A stretch of DNA of 64,000 bases, from positions 5,641,438-5,705,437 of the forward strand of contig NZ_CP011456.1 in NCBI RefSeq assembly GCF_001277295.1. Direction: 5' to 3'. The stretch comes from Anabaena sp. WA102 (GTDB lineage: Bacteria > Cyanobacteriota > Cyanobacteriia > Cyanobacteriales > Nostocaceae). A model generated the notes under the pieces. It saw nothing but the letters and a program-made list of their open reading frames with translations, made no database searches and had not been told where the DNA came from. How positions within the stretch are numbered: position 1 is the first letter of the stretch; each line of letters opens with the position of its first letter. Positions 26,609 through 34,058 of this stretch are shown one piece after another. Made by a program: the position numbers and the translations under genes.

Positions 26609-27409
26609 ATGCAAATTACTGTAATGACTTTTAACCTCCGCTATGATAAACCAGATCCTGGGGTGCGTCAGTGGAAAAAGCGTGTAGGGGCGATCGCTTC
26701 TTTAATTCAACATTACAAACCGGATTTGCTGGGTACACAGGAGGGTAAATCTCATCAACTGGCGGATTTACAGGCGCTCTTACCTGAATATAACATAATT
26801 GGGGGCGATCGCACTGGGACAGGAACGGGTGAACATTGTGCAATTTTCTACAACCCACAATGTCTGAAACTTCAGGAAACACAGGATTTTTATCTCAGTG
26901 ATACTCCAGAAATTCCTGGTAGCATTACTTGGGGAACTCGTTTACCACGTATGGCTACTTGGGCTAATTTTGAAGTTGCTAATCCTGGTCTATCTTTAAC
27001 TATATTAAATACCCATCTAGATCACGAAAATGCCAAATCTAGGGAGTTAAGTGCAGCTTTAATTAGTCAACGGTTGGCGGAATTTCCGTTAAAAAACTAC
27101 TTACTGCTAACGGGGGATTTTAACGCTAATCCTGGTACTCTAGAACGGCAAATTTTTCTATCCCCTTTAGCTAATGGCAAACAATTACAAGATCCTTTAG
27201 AGACTCTGCCTCTAGAACAACAGAAAACTTTTCATAATTTTACGGGTCAAGCCTGGGATGCTATTGATACTATATATTGCGATCGCTGCGCTGACCAAAG
27301 GTATCGCTCTTTCTCAGTAGAACAAGTCATTATTGATCGTCAACAGTGGGAAGGGGTGTGGCCTTCTGACCATTTTCCAGTGATTGTAAAATTAACAATA
27401 GTTTCATGA
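26609..27409 (+). CDS. Endonuclease/exonuclease/phosphatase (EEP) fold hydrolase
   Basis: This 266-residue metal-dependent hydrolase of the DNase I/exonuclease III superfamily has all core motifs: MTFNLRYD near the start, LLGTQEGK (metal-binding Glu), NTHLDH (catalytic His), TGDFNANPG (Asp/Asn) and SDHFPVI at the end. There is no signal peptide, so it acts in the cytosol. Substrate could be a nucleic acid, phosphoinositide-like ester or other phosphodiester; the sequence does not decide. A 3' scrap of hicB overlaps the stop on the other strand. Confidence 0.85.
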   Translation: MQITVMTFNLRYDKPDPGVRQWKKRVGAIASLIQHYKPDLLGTQEGKSHQLADLQALLPEYNIIGGDRTGTGTGEHCAIFYNPQCLKLQETQDFYLSDTPEIPGSITWGTRLPRMATWANFEVANPGLSLTILNTHLDHENAKSRELSAALISQRLAEFPLKNYLLLTGDFNANPGTLERQIFLSPLANGKQLQDPLETLPLEQQKTFHNFTGQAWDAIDTIYCDRCADQRYRSFSVEQVIIDRQQWEGVWPSDHFPVIVKLTIVS

Positions 27410-27517
27410 TTTGAACTGTGTAGGTGCAGGAATTTTTCGACCTAACTCTTGAGCAGTTTCTATCCATTCCTGCATAATAATTTCTATATTTTGCAGTGCT
27501 TCTTGATAAGTTTCTCC
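27404..27517 (-). pseudogene. hicB antitoxin fragment (3' part)
   Basis: About 114 bp repeats the C-terminal half of the intact hicB at 33554-33766 (GETYQEALQNIEIIMQEW, TAQELGRKIP) with few changes, then ends in a different tail (APTQFKS). The 5' half is gone and sequence changes abruptly after GTTTCTCC. It is a duplicated scrap at the left border of the accessory region. Confidence 0.8.
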
Positions 27518-27538
27518 CTAAAGTTACAAGTTCAAAAG

Positions 27539-27656
27539 CGATCGCACATCCCCAAACATGAACTGCTTGCAGCAGCACTTCGCTATCGCACATCACCACA
27601 TCTCTAAACAGCAAACTGACAAGTCAGCGCTTGCGTGATCGCTCATCCCCACATCC
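27539..27656. repeat. Palindromic cassette array A1 (forward)
   Basis: Leftmost array of the family whose units look like GCGAT...GCTTCGCTATCGC, joined by ACATCCCCAAAACA-type linkers. This one carries an ACTGCTTGCAGCAG unit and an ACTGACAAGTCAG unit. Arrays up to about 34.4 kb read in this direction. Confidence 0.75.
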
Positions 27657-27765
27657 CCAAAACAATGATTCATAATCAATATTCCTAAATATTTTAACTC
27701 ACAGCATATTCTGTAAACTGCCTCATAAAAGGAGACTGAAAACCTAAGAGGCTCTTGCGTCTCTT

Positions 27766-28035
27766 TTATGGAGAATTAATACTAAAGTGCCAGTTTAATA
27801 AACTACGTAATCGGAAATTACTAAAGTTACGAAAGCCATATCCAAGTCTTTTGATTAATTTGAGTTTATTATTAATTCCTTCAACAGTACCACTCGTAGT
27901 TCTGCCATCAAAATAACCTACGACTTCACCAAACCATCTAATCATTGTTCCTATACTTTTGGGAAAATACGAAAGTCCATTGTGCATCCAATCTAATAAA
28001 TTGATTATGCTTTTACCCCAAGACTTAGTAGATTT
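27766..28035 (-). pseudogene. ISL3-family transposase, C-terminal fragment
   Basis: About 90 codons remain, reading KSTKSWGKSIINLLDWMHNG, then a stretch with GTVEGINNKLKLIKRLGYGF, then RNFSNFRLR. The EGxNNKIK and YGFRNFxNFRLR motifs are those of the ISL3 DDE transposase C-terminus. The catalytic core and the 5' half are missing. Upstream it runs directly into a higB remnant, so the IS scrap and the toxin gene were joined by an earlier rearrangement. Confidence 0.8.
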
Positions 28036-28052
28036 TCTCTGAATAGATTTTC

Positions 28053-28571
28053 GGCTCTACCGGACTTAGTATGCTAAACTGGAGGGAACTCTTAACTGGG
28101 AACTCTTAACAGGGAACAGGAAGAATGTCAGATATTAATGACTTTAAAGACTTAATAATTTGGCAAAAAGGAATGGATATTGCTCAAAGATGCTATTTCC
28201 TCACTAAACTTTTTCCCAAAGATGAGTTATATGGTATGGTTCAACAAATTAGAAGAAGTGCTGTATCTATTCGGTGCTAATATATCTCTTATGATATGGA
28301 CGAAGATATAGAGGAGAATATATAAGATTTTTAAACATAGCTCAAGGGTCAGTTAATGAATTAGAAACTCATCTGATTTTATCTCACCGAGTAGGATTAT
28401 GTTCAGAAAAAGATGTAGAAATGATTCTTAATTTATTAAAAGAAGAAAGCAGAATGATTATTAGTCTTATTAAAAAACTAGAAAATTAAAATTTTTCCCC
28501 TGTTCCCAGTTAAGAGTTCCCTGTTCCCTTCTCTCAATTTCTCGGTTTAGCATAACAAGTACCGAAGAGCC
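28053..28571. mobile_element. 519 bp non-autonomous ISL3-type element with 8 bp target duplication
   Basis: Terminal inverted repeats GGCTCTACCGGACTTAGTAT (left) and GGCTCTTCGGTACTTGTTAT (right, inverted), each followed by GCTAAAC. AGATTTTC occurs directly at 28045-28052 and 28572-28579. ISL3-family elements have GGCTCTT-like ends and 8 bp duplications. Inside, subterminal GGGAACTCTTAACTGGGAAC repeats face each other and flank a decayed four-helix-bundle gene. No transposase gene is present. Confidence 0.85.
28125..28489 (+). pseudogene. Four-helix-bundle protein (23S rRNA IVP/Avd-like family), cargo of the element
   Basis: The first frame reads MSDINDFKDLIIWQKGMDIA, then CYFLTKLFPKDELYGMV, then QQIRRSAVSIR before a stop; after frameshifts the text resumes as RFLNIAQGSVNELETHLILS and ends SLIKKLEN. 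This is the TIGR02436 four-helix-bundle family, which includes 23S rRNA intervening-sequence proteins and the Avd accessory of diversity-generating retroelements. At least two frame changes near 28275-28330 make it inactive. Its function as element cargo is unknown. Confidence 0.75.
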
Positions 28572-28670
28572 AGATTTTCTAAGGATTTATTTTTAAATGT
28601 TTGTATCATTTATCTTTGAATTTTATATCATTATATGAATTATACAAAATTTCTACTTACAGTTACGAAA

Positions 28671-28908
28671 TCGCACTTCCCCACACCCTCAAACGCGAAC
28701 TGACAAGTCAGCGCTTGCGCTATCGTACCATCCCACACCCCAAACAGCGATACCTTCGGTAAGCTTCGCTAACGCTCTCCCAACATCCCAAACAGCGAAC
28801 TGCTTGCAGCAGCGCTAGTTCCCTCCGGGACGCTCCGCGAACGCGATCGCTCTCCCAACATCCCTAAAACAGCGATCTGCTGAAAGCAGCAGCGCTTCGC
28901 TATCGCCT
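28671..28908. repeat. Palindromic cassette array A2 (forward)
   Basis: Five units, all different: ACTGACAAGTCAG, TACCTTCGGTAAG, ACTGCTTGCAGCAG, TTCCCTCCGGGACGCTCC with a HIP1 octamer, and TCTGCTGAAAGCAGCAG, separated by CCCAACATCCCAAACA linkers. It lies in the parDE upstream region. Confidence 0.8.
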
Positions 28909-28971
28909 CAATTCATCACCAGAATAAAAAATGATAAGATACTAATAAGATTTTATTCATATTAGAAACTT

Positions 28972-29214
28972 ATGAATGTGAGTTTTCCGATACCAAAAGA
29001 ACTTGAGTCTTATCTTGAGGTTCAGCTTCAATCTGGCAATTATGATACTGTAGCGGACTATTTTTTGATGTTGTTGCAGCAGGATCAACGGCGTAAGGAT
29101 GCTCAAGCAAAATTAGCTAGTTTGTTGCAAGAAGGTTTGGACTCAGAAGCAGAACCTGTAACTCCTGAATATTGGCAAGATTTGCGCCGTTCAGTCTTTG
29201 GTAAGGCGCAGTAG
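28972..29214 (+). CDS. parD: ParD-type antitoxin
   Basis: This 80-residue protein has a ribbon-helix-helix start (NVSFPIPKELESYLEVQLQS, then GNYDTVADYF) and an acidic, helical C-terminus that would wrap the toxin. It would bind its own promoter and neutralise the ParE partner, whose start overlaps its stop (TAGTG). Length and gene order are typical of chromosomal ParDE in cyanobacteria. It appears intact. Confidence 0.82.
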   Translation: MNVSFPIPKELESYLEVQLQSGNYDTVADYFLMLLQQDQRRKDAQAKLASLLQEGLDSEAEPVTPEYWQDLRRSVFGKAQ

Positions 29215-29219
29215 TGAGT

Positions 29220-29549
29220 ATGGCTTTCCAGGTAATTGTTCGCAATCGTGCTACCCAGGATATTAGACAACAAGCAAATTATATTTTGGTCAATGGCAAT
29301 CGGGAATCAGGGGAGAAGTTTTTGGAGTTTGTTGAGTCTGCTTTTGCTCAATTGGCAATAACCCCCAATATGGGTAAGGTTGTGTTGTCTTTGTCTGATA
29401 TGGGAACAATTCGTCAGTGGCGGATTAAGAATTTTAAGGACTATTTGATTTTTTATAAAGTCCAAGAGGAACAAGTGGAGGTTCTACGGGTTTTGCATGG
29501 AGCGAGAGATTTAGAGGATTTATTGCCATTCTTAGATGAGGAAGTTTAA
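29220..29549 (+). CDS. parE: ParE-type toxin (RelE/ParE superfamily)
   Basis: This 109-residue toxin reads MAFQVIVRNRATQDIRQQAN, then YILVNGNRESGEKFLEF and LRVLHGARDLEDLL, the ParE fold with the conserved LHGARD end. ParE proteins poison DNA gyrase. The frame also allows GTG at 29214, overlapping the parD stop; ATG at 29220 is preferred. No lesion is seen, and parD precedes it directly. Confidence 0.82.
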   Translation: MAFQVIVRNRATQDIRQQANYILVNGNRESGEKFLEFVESAFAQLAITPNMGKVVLSLSDMGTIRQWRIKNFKDYLIFYKVQEEQVEVLRVLHGARDLEDLLPFLDEEV

Positions 29550-29562
29550 TTTTTTGATTCCT

Positions 29563-29628
29563 AGGTCGCGCTAGTTCCCTCCGGGACGCTACCGCGAACG
29601 CTATCGCACTCCCCACATCCCAAAACAG
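29563..29628. repeat. Palindromic cassette array A3 (forward)
   Basis: One compound unit (CCTAGGTCGCG, then TTCCCTCCGGGACGCTACCG) just after parE, followed by the ACATCCCAAAACA linker. Confidence 0.75.
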
Positions 29629-29696
29629 CTATATCTTCCCTTGACAAAATATTTTCATACAATTAACATGAAATTATCAAATAATTTATTGAAAGT

Positions 29697-29987
29697 ATGA
29701 TGTTTAGCTTAAGCGATATTCACCCCTTATCAGAGTTTCAGCGAGGAGCAAAGATGTTTCTGGATAAGTTAAAAGAAACTAAATCTCCTATTGTGCTGAC
29801 TGTGAATGGTAAAGCTGCTGCTGTGGTTCAAGATGCTGAAAGTTATCAAAAAATGATTGATAGACTGGAATTACTGGAATCCGTTGCCAAGATACGTCAA
29901 AGTATAAATGAGTTTGAACAAGGTGAGGGTATGCCGTTAAATCAAGCATTTGCAGAATTTAAGGAAAAGTATGGCATACCGGATTGA
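29697..29987 (+). CDS. Phd/YefM-family antitoxin
   Basis: This 96-residue protein has the Phd/YefM DNA-binding start (IHPLSEFQRGAKMFLDKLKE, then PIVLTVNGKAAAVVQDAESY) and an acidic helical tail (EFEQGEGMPL). It should repress its promoter and bind a RelE/ParE-type toxin. The toxin gene beginning at 29971 inside its 3' end is truncated, so this antitoxin probably has no functional partner here. Confidence 0.85.
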   Translation: MMFSLSDIHPLSEFQRGAKMFLDKLKETKSPIVLTVNGKAAAVVQDAESYQKMIDRLELLESVAKIRQSINEFEQGEGMPLNQAFAEFKEKYGIPD

Positions 29988-30048
29988 GATTTTACTTAGT
30001 GCTATTGCTGATATTGAGAGTATTTTCCTGATAGGAAAAATTGGATAA
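29971..30048 (+). pseudogene. Truncated RelE/ParE-type toxin (first 25 codons)
   Basis: ATG 29971 overlaps the end of the YefM-like gene, as in intact modules, and reads MAYRIEILLSAIADIESIFL, then IGKIG and TAA. The first residues resemble the start of RelE/ParE toxins; the rest of the toxin is missing. Its TAA overlaps ATG 30048 of the next frame. Confidence 0.6.
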
Positions 30049-30059
30049 TGGTAAAAATT

Positions 30060-30293
30060 ATGTTGCAAGCAATTGAAGGAATTTACAAAGATGGTAAGGT
30101 AGAACTTAAAGAATTACCATCTGATATTTCAGAAAGTTTTGTTATTGTCACTTTTTTAAAATCGAAAAAAAATCACAAAAAAGATCAAATAATGCTGTTT
30201 GGTATGTTTTCTGGAAATCAGCAGTCAACAGAAGCGGATTTTGAAATTGCTGAATTTCATGGGGATAGTGAAGACAGTTTAGACTGGTCATAA
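30060..30293 (+). CDS. DUF104-like VapB-type antitoxin
   Basis: This small protein begins MLQAIEGIYKDGKVELKELP, the β-strand DNA-binding start of DUF104-type antitoxins, and ends acidic (FHGDSEDSLDWS). An in-frame ATG at 30048 would add four residues; ATG 30060 matches family starts. It is six bases upstream of a PIN-domain toxin, forming a type II TA module. It appears intact. Confidence 0.75.
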   Translation: MLQAIEGIYKDGKVELKELPSDISESFVIVTFLKSKKNHKKDQIMLFGMFSGNQQSTEADFEIAEFHGDSEDSLDWS

Positions 30294-30299
30294 TAAATT

Positions 30300-30698
30300 A
30301 TGAAATATGTCCTAGATACTCATGCTTTAATCTGGTTTCTTGAAGGTAATTTAAAGTTAGGTCCAAATGCTAAAGTTATCCTTTGTGATCCTAATTCACA
30401 GTTAGTTATTCCTGCGACTACCTTAGCTGAGGCTGTTTGGATTGTAGAAAGAGGTAGAACATCTATTCCTACTCCTAAAGATGTAATTTTAGCAGTAGAA
30501 GCTGATCCTCGTGTGGTAATTTATCCCCTTGATCAAGATGTTATTGAAATGACTATGAATTTATCTGCTATTAATGAAATGCACGATAGACAAATTGCGG
30601 CAACTGTGTTAGTTTTAGCCAGTAAAGGTGAAGTTGTACGGTTATTGACGTGCGATAAAAATATAACTACGTCGGGTTTAGTTGCTATTGTTTGGTAG
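30300..30698 (+). CDS. VapC-type PIN-domain toxin
   Basis: This 132-residue PIN nuclease has the acidic residues of the family: D6 in YVLDTHALIW, E44 in TTLAEAVW, D95 region in INEMHDRQIAATVL and D118-region LLTCDKNI. VapC toxins cut tRNA or rRNA. The DUF104-like antitoxin precedes it. No lesion is seen. Confidence 0.85.
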   Translation: MKYVLDTHALIWFLEGNLKLGPNAKVILCDPNSQLVIPATTLAEAVWIVERGRTSIPTPKDVILAVEADPRVVIYPLDQDVIEMTMNLSAINEMHDRQIAATVLVLASKGEVVRLLTCDKNITTSGLVAIVW

Positions 30699-30708
30699 TT
30701 TGTAGGAG

Positions 30709-31021
30709 AGATCGCACTACCCCACATCCTTAAACGCGATCGCTCATCCCCACATATCCAAACAGCGATTCCTGCGGAGCGCAACGCTTACGCATTCCCA
30801 ACATCCCAAACAGCGATCTCATTCCCATACCCCCAAACAGCGATTCCTGCGGAGCGCAACGCTTACGCACTCCCAAACCCCAAAAGCGATTCCTAGGTCG
30901 CGCTTCGCTATCGCATTCCCCACATCCCAAAAAGCGAACTGCTTGCAGCAGCACTTCGCTATCGCATCCCCACATCCCAAAAAGCGAACTGCTTGCAGCA
31001 GCGCTTCGCTATCGCACCATC
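30709..31021. repeat. Palindromic cassette array A4 (forward), about seven units
   Basis: The longest left-hand array: HIP1 units, two TTCCTGCGGAGCGCAACGCT units, one TTCCTAGGTCGCGCTTCGCT unit and two near-identical ACTGCTTGCAGCAG units, with CCCACATCCCAAAAA linkers. Open frames across it are artefacts of the repeats. Confidence 0.85.
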
Positions 31022-31036
31022 TCCAACAGCACAAAA

Positions 31037-31329
31037 CTATAGTAGCTTTATACTTAGGGCTTGCTGAAAAAGTGTTTCTGGAAAGGCAAGGGAACATTCG
31101 TCTTTATGTAAATCACCTCTTATATAGAGAGAATAATAATCAAGCATTGCAGACTCATTTAAGCCGTTGATAGTAAATGTATTATCAGGTGATCTCCCAC
31201 GCTTCTTACAATCTTCTTGATAGGAAATTGGAGAACCTTTTTCACAATAATCTGCCAAATAGTATTTTTTAGAAGAATCTTCTTTTTGATTGGCATTTCA
31301 CCTTTCCAAATAAAAATGTCAACAGGCAT
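31037..31329 (-). pseudogene. Decayed small ORF of unknown family
   Basis: From ATG 31329 the frame reads MPVDIFIWKGE, then a one-base loss in an A run shifts it; the continuing frame reads NANQKEDSSKKYYLADYCEK, then GSPISYQEDCKKRGRSPDNT and INGLNESAMLDYY to a stop. The amino-acid composition looks protein-like, but I do not recognise it. Its end coincides with TTAGGGCTTGCTGAAAAA, a sequence resembling IS termini, so it may be IS-associated. Confidence 0.35.
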
Positions 31330-31362
31330 AAAAATTACAACTCCCTTCTTAATCTCAAATAA

Positions 31363-31934
31363 TTACCAAATCATCCCCAAGTTCAAAACAAAACCCTTCA
31401 AAACATCTTCCCCCGAAACCGTAGCAGGAGATTTCAAAACCTCAACCTCCTTACCAGGTATATAAATTTCCACTTGACGAGATTTCCAATTGATTAATAT
31501 ACCCAAACGCACACCATTATCTATATATTCCTTCATCTTTTCCTGTGTAGTCTTCAAACTATCACTAGAAAAAAGTAACTCAATTACAAAATCAGGACAA
31601 ATGGGAGGAAATTTTTGTTTTTCCTCATCAGTTAAATTATTCCATCTTTCTAACTTTACCCAAGCAGCATTAGGGGAGCGAATAGCACCATTTGGTAAAA
31701 TAAATCCGACATCAGAACCAAAAACTACACCTTGTGATTTGTCATCGTTCCAATTTGCTAATTGAGCAGTTAAACCAGAATTAATATTGCCAGTTATCCC
31801 ACCCAATAAAGGTTTTAATAAAAGACTACCATCAGCATTACGTTCAATTTTGATTAATTCATTGATTTGGCAGATTTCAAAGAATTGATCATCAGTTATT
31901 TGAATTGATGGAGGTAGATAGAGAGTGATAAATT
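31363..31934 (-). pseudogene. Uma2-family gene lacking a recognisable start
   Basis: The frame encodes a nearly full Uma2 protein. Upstream of the TTG at 31806 it continues with family-typical text (PPSIQITDDQFFEICQINEL, then IKIERNADGSLLL). It reaches the end of the higA gene without an ATG, GTG or TTG. Internal motifs (RSPNAAWVKLERW, CPDFVIELLFSSD) are intact, though the usual SPSD reads FSSD. Either the start was lost at the junction with higA or a rare codon is used. Starting at TTG 31806 would remove about 40 conserved residues. Confidence 0.6.
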
Positions 31935-32246
31935 CTAAACCAATGTCATAACTTGCTCATATTCTTCCTTATGACTTTGCAAAGCATCCCAGACATCAAC
32001 TTTTTGCTGAAGATTCAACCAAAGTCTATGTCCATTTCCCAAAGCTTTACCAAGACGAATTGCAATATCTACAGTAATTGATTTTTCACCATTAATAATT
32101 TCCTGAATTGTTTGATTAGATACTCCTAAAATTTCAGCAAAATTGCTAGGATTAATATCTAAATCATCTAAAATATCTGCAATTATTTCACCAGGATGTA
32201 TTGGTCTTACTAATCTATCTTGAGTAATATCTTGCAAATTATTCAT
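31935..32246 (-). CDS. higA: HigA-type antitoxin (XRE helix-turn-helix)
   Basis: This 103-residue protein starts with RPIHPGEIIADILDDLDINP, the standard HigA/VapI N-terminus, followed by a helix-turn-helix (SNFAEILGVSNQTIQEIING). It would autoregulate the operon and neutralise HigB. It lies downstream of higB on the same strand, with about 78 bp between them, in the toxin-first order characteristic of HigBA. It appears intact. Confidence 0.9.
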   Translation of the reverse strand: MNNLQDITQDRLVRPIHPGEIIADILDDLDINPSNFAEILGVSNQTIQEIINGEKSITVDIAIRLGKALGNGHRLWLNLQQKVDVWDALQSHKEEYEQVMTLV

Positions 32247-32324
32247 AATTAATACTCCTTAATAATTTGGTTGGCTTTATTTAACGATGTTCAATCATTC
32301 AATACTATATTAACACAACATTCA

Positions 32325-32603
32325 TTAATGGTAATCTTCTAAATTGACATCATAAGCATCCCCATCTTCAAATTTAAACGTTATCCGCCAGTTTCCTGAT
32401 ACCTTAATTGACCAAGTTCCTTTTCTGTCTCCTTTTAATTCATGCAAATCATATCCCGGTAATTTTATATCGTCTACCATTAAAGCTGAGTCTATAACTT
32501 CAAGCCTAATTCTAATTTTCTTTTCTAAATTTGCAGGAACTCCTTTATTAAAATTTTCTCTGAATAGATTTTGTAATGCTTTACTTTTAAATGTTTGAAT
32601 CAT
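32325..32603 (-). CDS. higB: HigB-type toxin (RelE superfamily mRNA interferase)
   Basis: This 92-residue toxin reads MIQTFKSKALQNLFREN and contains LPGYDLHELKGDRKGTWSIK, then VSGNWRITFKFEDGDAYDVN, the HigB core that cuts ribosome-bound mRNA. ATG 32603 is chosen over an upstream ATG (32636) because it matches the family start. A second copy at 28036-28609 was destroyed by an element. higA follows. Confidence 0.9.
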   Translation of the reverse strand: MIQTFKSKALQNLFRENFNKGVPANLEKKIRIRLEVIDSALMVDDIKLPGYDLHELKGDRKGTWSIKVSGNWRITFKFEDGDAYDVNLEDYH

Positions 32604-32655
32604 CTTGAATTTTATATCATTATGTAGATTATACAAAGTTTCTACCTACAGTTAC

Positions 32656-32763
32656 GCGATCGCACCCCACATTTCCAAACAAGCGATCTCACTCCCACAC
32701 ATCCCAAACAGCGATTCCTAGGTCGCGCTTCGCTATCGCACCCCACAAACCCAAAACAGCGTA
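32656..32763. repeat. Palindromic cassette array A5 (forward)
   Basis: A HIP1 unit, a degenerate unit and one CCTAGGTCGCGCTTCGCT unit lie between higB and the next vapB, in the divergent promoter region of both operons. Confidence 0.75.
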
Positions 32764-32804
32764 TAGTTAAATTAGGCTTAAAACTATAAATAAGCAAAAA
32801 ATGT

Positions 32805-33026
32805 ATGTCTAACTATCAAGAATTGTTACAACAGGCTAAAAATCTGACTCCAGAAGAACAACTTAAATTAGTTGAAAATTTATCTATCTTAATTCGTCAA
32901 CAATTGAAAATGACATCAAAACCAAAGCGTAGTATTCTAGAATTACGTGGTTTAGGTAAAGAAATCTGGGGAAATATTGACGCTCAGGAATATATTAATC
33001 AGGAGCGTGATTCATGGAATGGTTAA
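32805..33026 (+). CDS. VapB-type antitoxin with dead partner
   Basis: This 73-residue, Gln/Leu-rich protein (NYQELLQQAKNLTPEEQLKL) with a C-terminal GLGKEIWGNIDAQEYINQER is typical of cyanobacterial antitoxins preceding PIN genes. Its stop overlaps the start of the PIN gene at 33014. Because that toxin is broken, the antitoxin is probably orphaned. Confidence 0.75.
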   Translation: MSNYQELLQQAKNLTPEEQLKLVENLSILIRQQLKMTSKPKRSILELRGLGKEIWGNIDAQEYINQERDSWNG

Positions 33027-33456
33027 ATGAATTACAGGGTAAAATTATAGGTTTAGATACTGCACCGCTAATTTATTTTATAGAAGAAAATCCTATTTAT
33101 TTAGAAGTTACAGATGTTTTTTTACAGCTATGTATAGAGGTTAGTTCAGTGTTGTCACGTCGGTTTTAACTATATCAGAAGTTTTAGTTTATCCTTTACG
33201 TGCAGGAAATACGATATTAGCTCAACAATATCGTGATATTCTTTTTAATTCTCAAGGTTTAACAACTATTGAAGTGTTACCAGATATTGCTGAAAATGCG
33301 GCTAAATTAAGAGCAGATTACAATTTAAGAACACCGGATGCTATTCAAATGGCTACTGCTATTTATGGTGGTGCGTCTTTTTTCTTGACAAATGATATAC
33401 GTTTACCTTCTTTACCAGGGTTAACTGTGTTGGTTTTAAATCAATTGATAAGTTAA
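33014..33456 (+). pseudogene. PIN-domain toxin with frameshift and nonsense codon
   Basis: The first frame reads MEWLNELQGKIIGLDTAPLI, then YFIEENPIYLEVTD. The text then needs one extra T in the T7 run at about 33117-33123 to give VFFTAMYRG. It next meets TAG, then continues FSVVTSVLTISEVLVYPLRA to the end with TPDAIQMATAI and FFLTNDIRL. So there are two lesions, one frameshift and one nonsense, in an otherwise well-preserved PIN gene. Confidence 0.85.
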
Positions 33457-33470
33457 GTGCTTTGAAATAG

Positions 33471-33546
33471 AGCGATCGCACTCCCACACCTCCCAAAACA
33501 GCGATTCCTGCGGAGCGCTTCGCTATCGCACTCCCACATCCCAAAA
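33471..33546. repeat. Palindromic cassette array A6 (forward)
   Basis: A HIP1 unit and one TTCCTGCGGAGCGCTTCGCT unit separate the convergent vapC remnant and hicB. Confidence 0.75.
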
Positions 33547-33553
33547 GCATCAA

Positions 33554-33766
33554 TTAAGCAGACATTAAACGCTGTGTAGGTTCAGGAATTTTTCGACCTA
33601 ACTCTTGAGCAGTTTCTATCCATTCCTGCATAATAATTTCTATATTTTGCAGTGCTTCTTGATAAGTTTCTCCATCAGCAGCACATCCCGGTAAATCTGG
33701 AACTTCTGCGATAAATGCTTGGTCTTGTTCACTCCAATAGAGATTAATTTCATAGCGCAGAGTCAT
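33554..33766 (-). CDS. hicB: HicB-type antitoxin
   Basis: This 70-residue protein is a HicB with partially degraded RNase H-like fold: YEINLYWSEQDQAFIAEVPD, then LPGCAADGETYQEALQNI. It binds the HicA toxin and usually the promoter, although no helix-turn-helix tail is visible. It lies one base downstream of hicA. A 3' scrap of a second copy is at 27404-27517. Confidence 0.9.
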   Translation of the reverse strand: MTLRYEINLYWSEQDQAFIAEVPDLPGCAADGETYQEALQNIEIIMQEWIETAQELGRKIPEPTQRLMSA

Positions 33767-33767
33767 C

Positions 33768-34016
33768 TTAACCTCCTAGCTGATATTTAAGTAACATTTC
33801 ACGGACTTGTTTAACTTGATATGCTTTGGCTTTTCCTTGTTTGGGTTGAAGGTTCAAGATTTCTTCAACTCCTTCTTTTGTAAAAATGTGGTGACTACCA
33901 CGAATTCTTTCATCAAATCCTAATCTGATTAAGAGTTGACACAATTGCTCAAAGGATATATTTGTGTCAGATGCGCCTGATAGAATTTTAGCTGATAGCT
34001 TGTCTTGTTGACTCAC
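33768..34016 (-). CDS. hicA: HicA-type toxin (mRNA interferase)
   Basis: This 82-residue double-stranded-RNA-binding-fold toxin shows the family pattern: LCQLLIRLGFDERIRGSHHI with the catalytic His in GSHH, then LNLQPKQGKAKAYQVKQVRE. HicA cuts mRNA and tmRNA. hicB follows immediately on the same strand. No lesion is seen; the N-terminus (about 18 residues before FEQLCQLL) may be slightly long. Confidence 0.88.
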   Translation of the reverse strand: MSQQDKLSAKILSGASDTNISFEQLCQLLIRLGFDERIRGSHHIFTKEGVEEILNLQPKQGKAKAYQVKQVREMLLKYQLGG

Positions 34017-34058
34017 AAGTTATAATTTTATTGACTCAGATGCTTATAATAATCGAAA

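Larger units (their letters stand above)
28036..28609 (-). pseudogene. higB toxin gene start, split by a 519 bp element
   Basis: Reading on the minus strand from ATG 28609-28607 gives MIQTFKNKSLENL up to the element and, past it, ENLFREN. Removing the element and one copy of the 8 bp duplication yields MIQTFKNKSLENLFREN, matching the intact HigB at 32325-32603 (MIQTFKSKALQNLFREN). The flank before the ATG is also homologous to the intact locus. After FREN the sequence passes into ISL3 transposase DNA, so only the first codons survive. Confidence 0.85.

Noticed and set aside
28125..28489. Avd of a diversity-generating retroelement
   Set aside because: The family is the same, but there is no reverse transcriptase or template repeat, and the gene is frameshifted inside a small transposable element.
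30709..31021. CRISPR array (about 29 bp repeats with about 20 bp spacers)
   Set aside because: The linkers are nearly identical to each other and the supposed repeats vary in their cores, the opposite of a CRISPR array. No cas genes are present. The same applies to all arrays between 27.5 and 48.3 kb.
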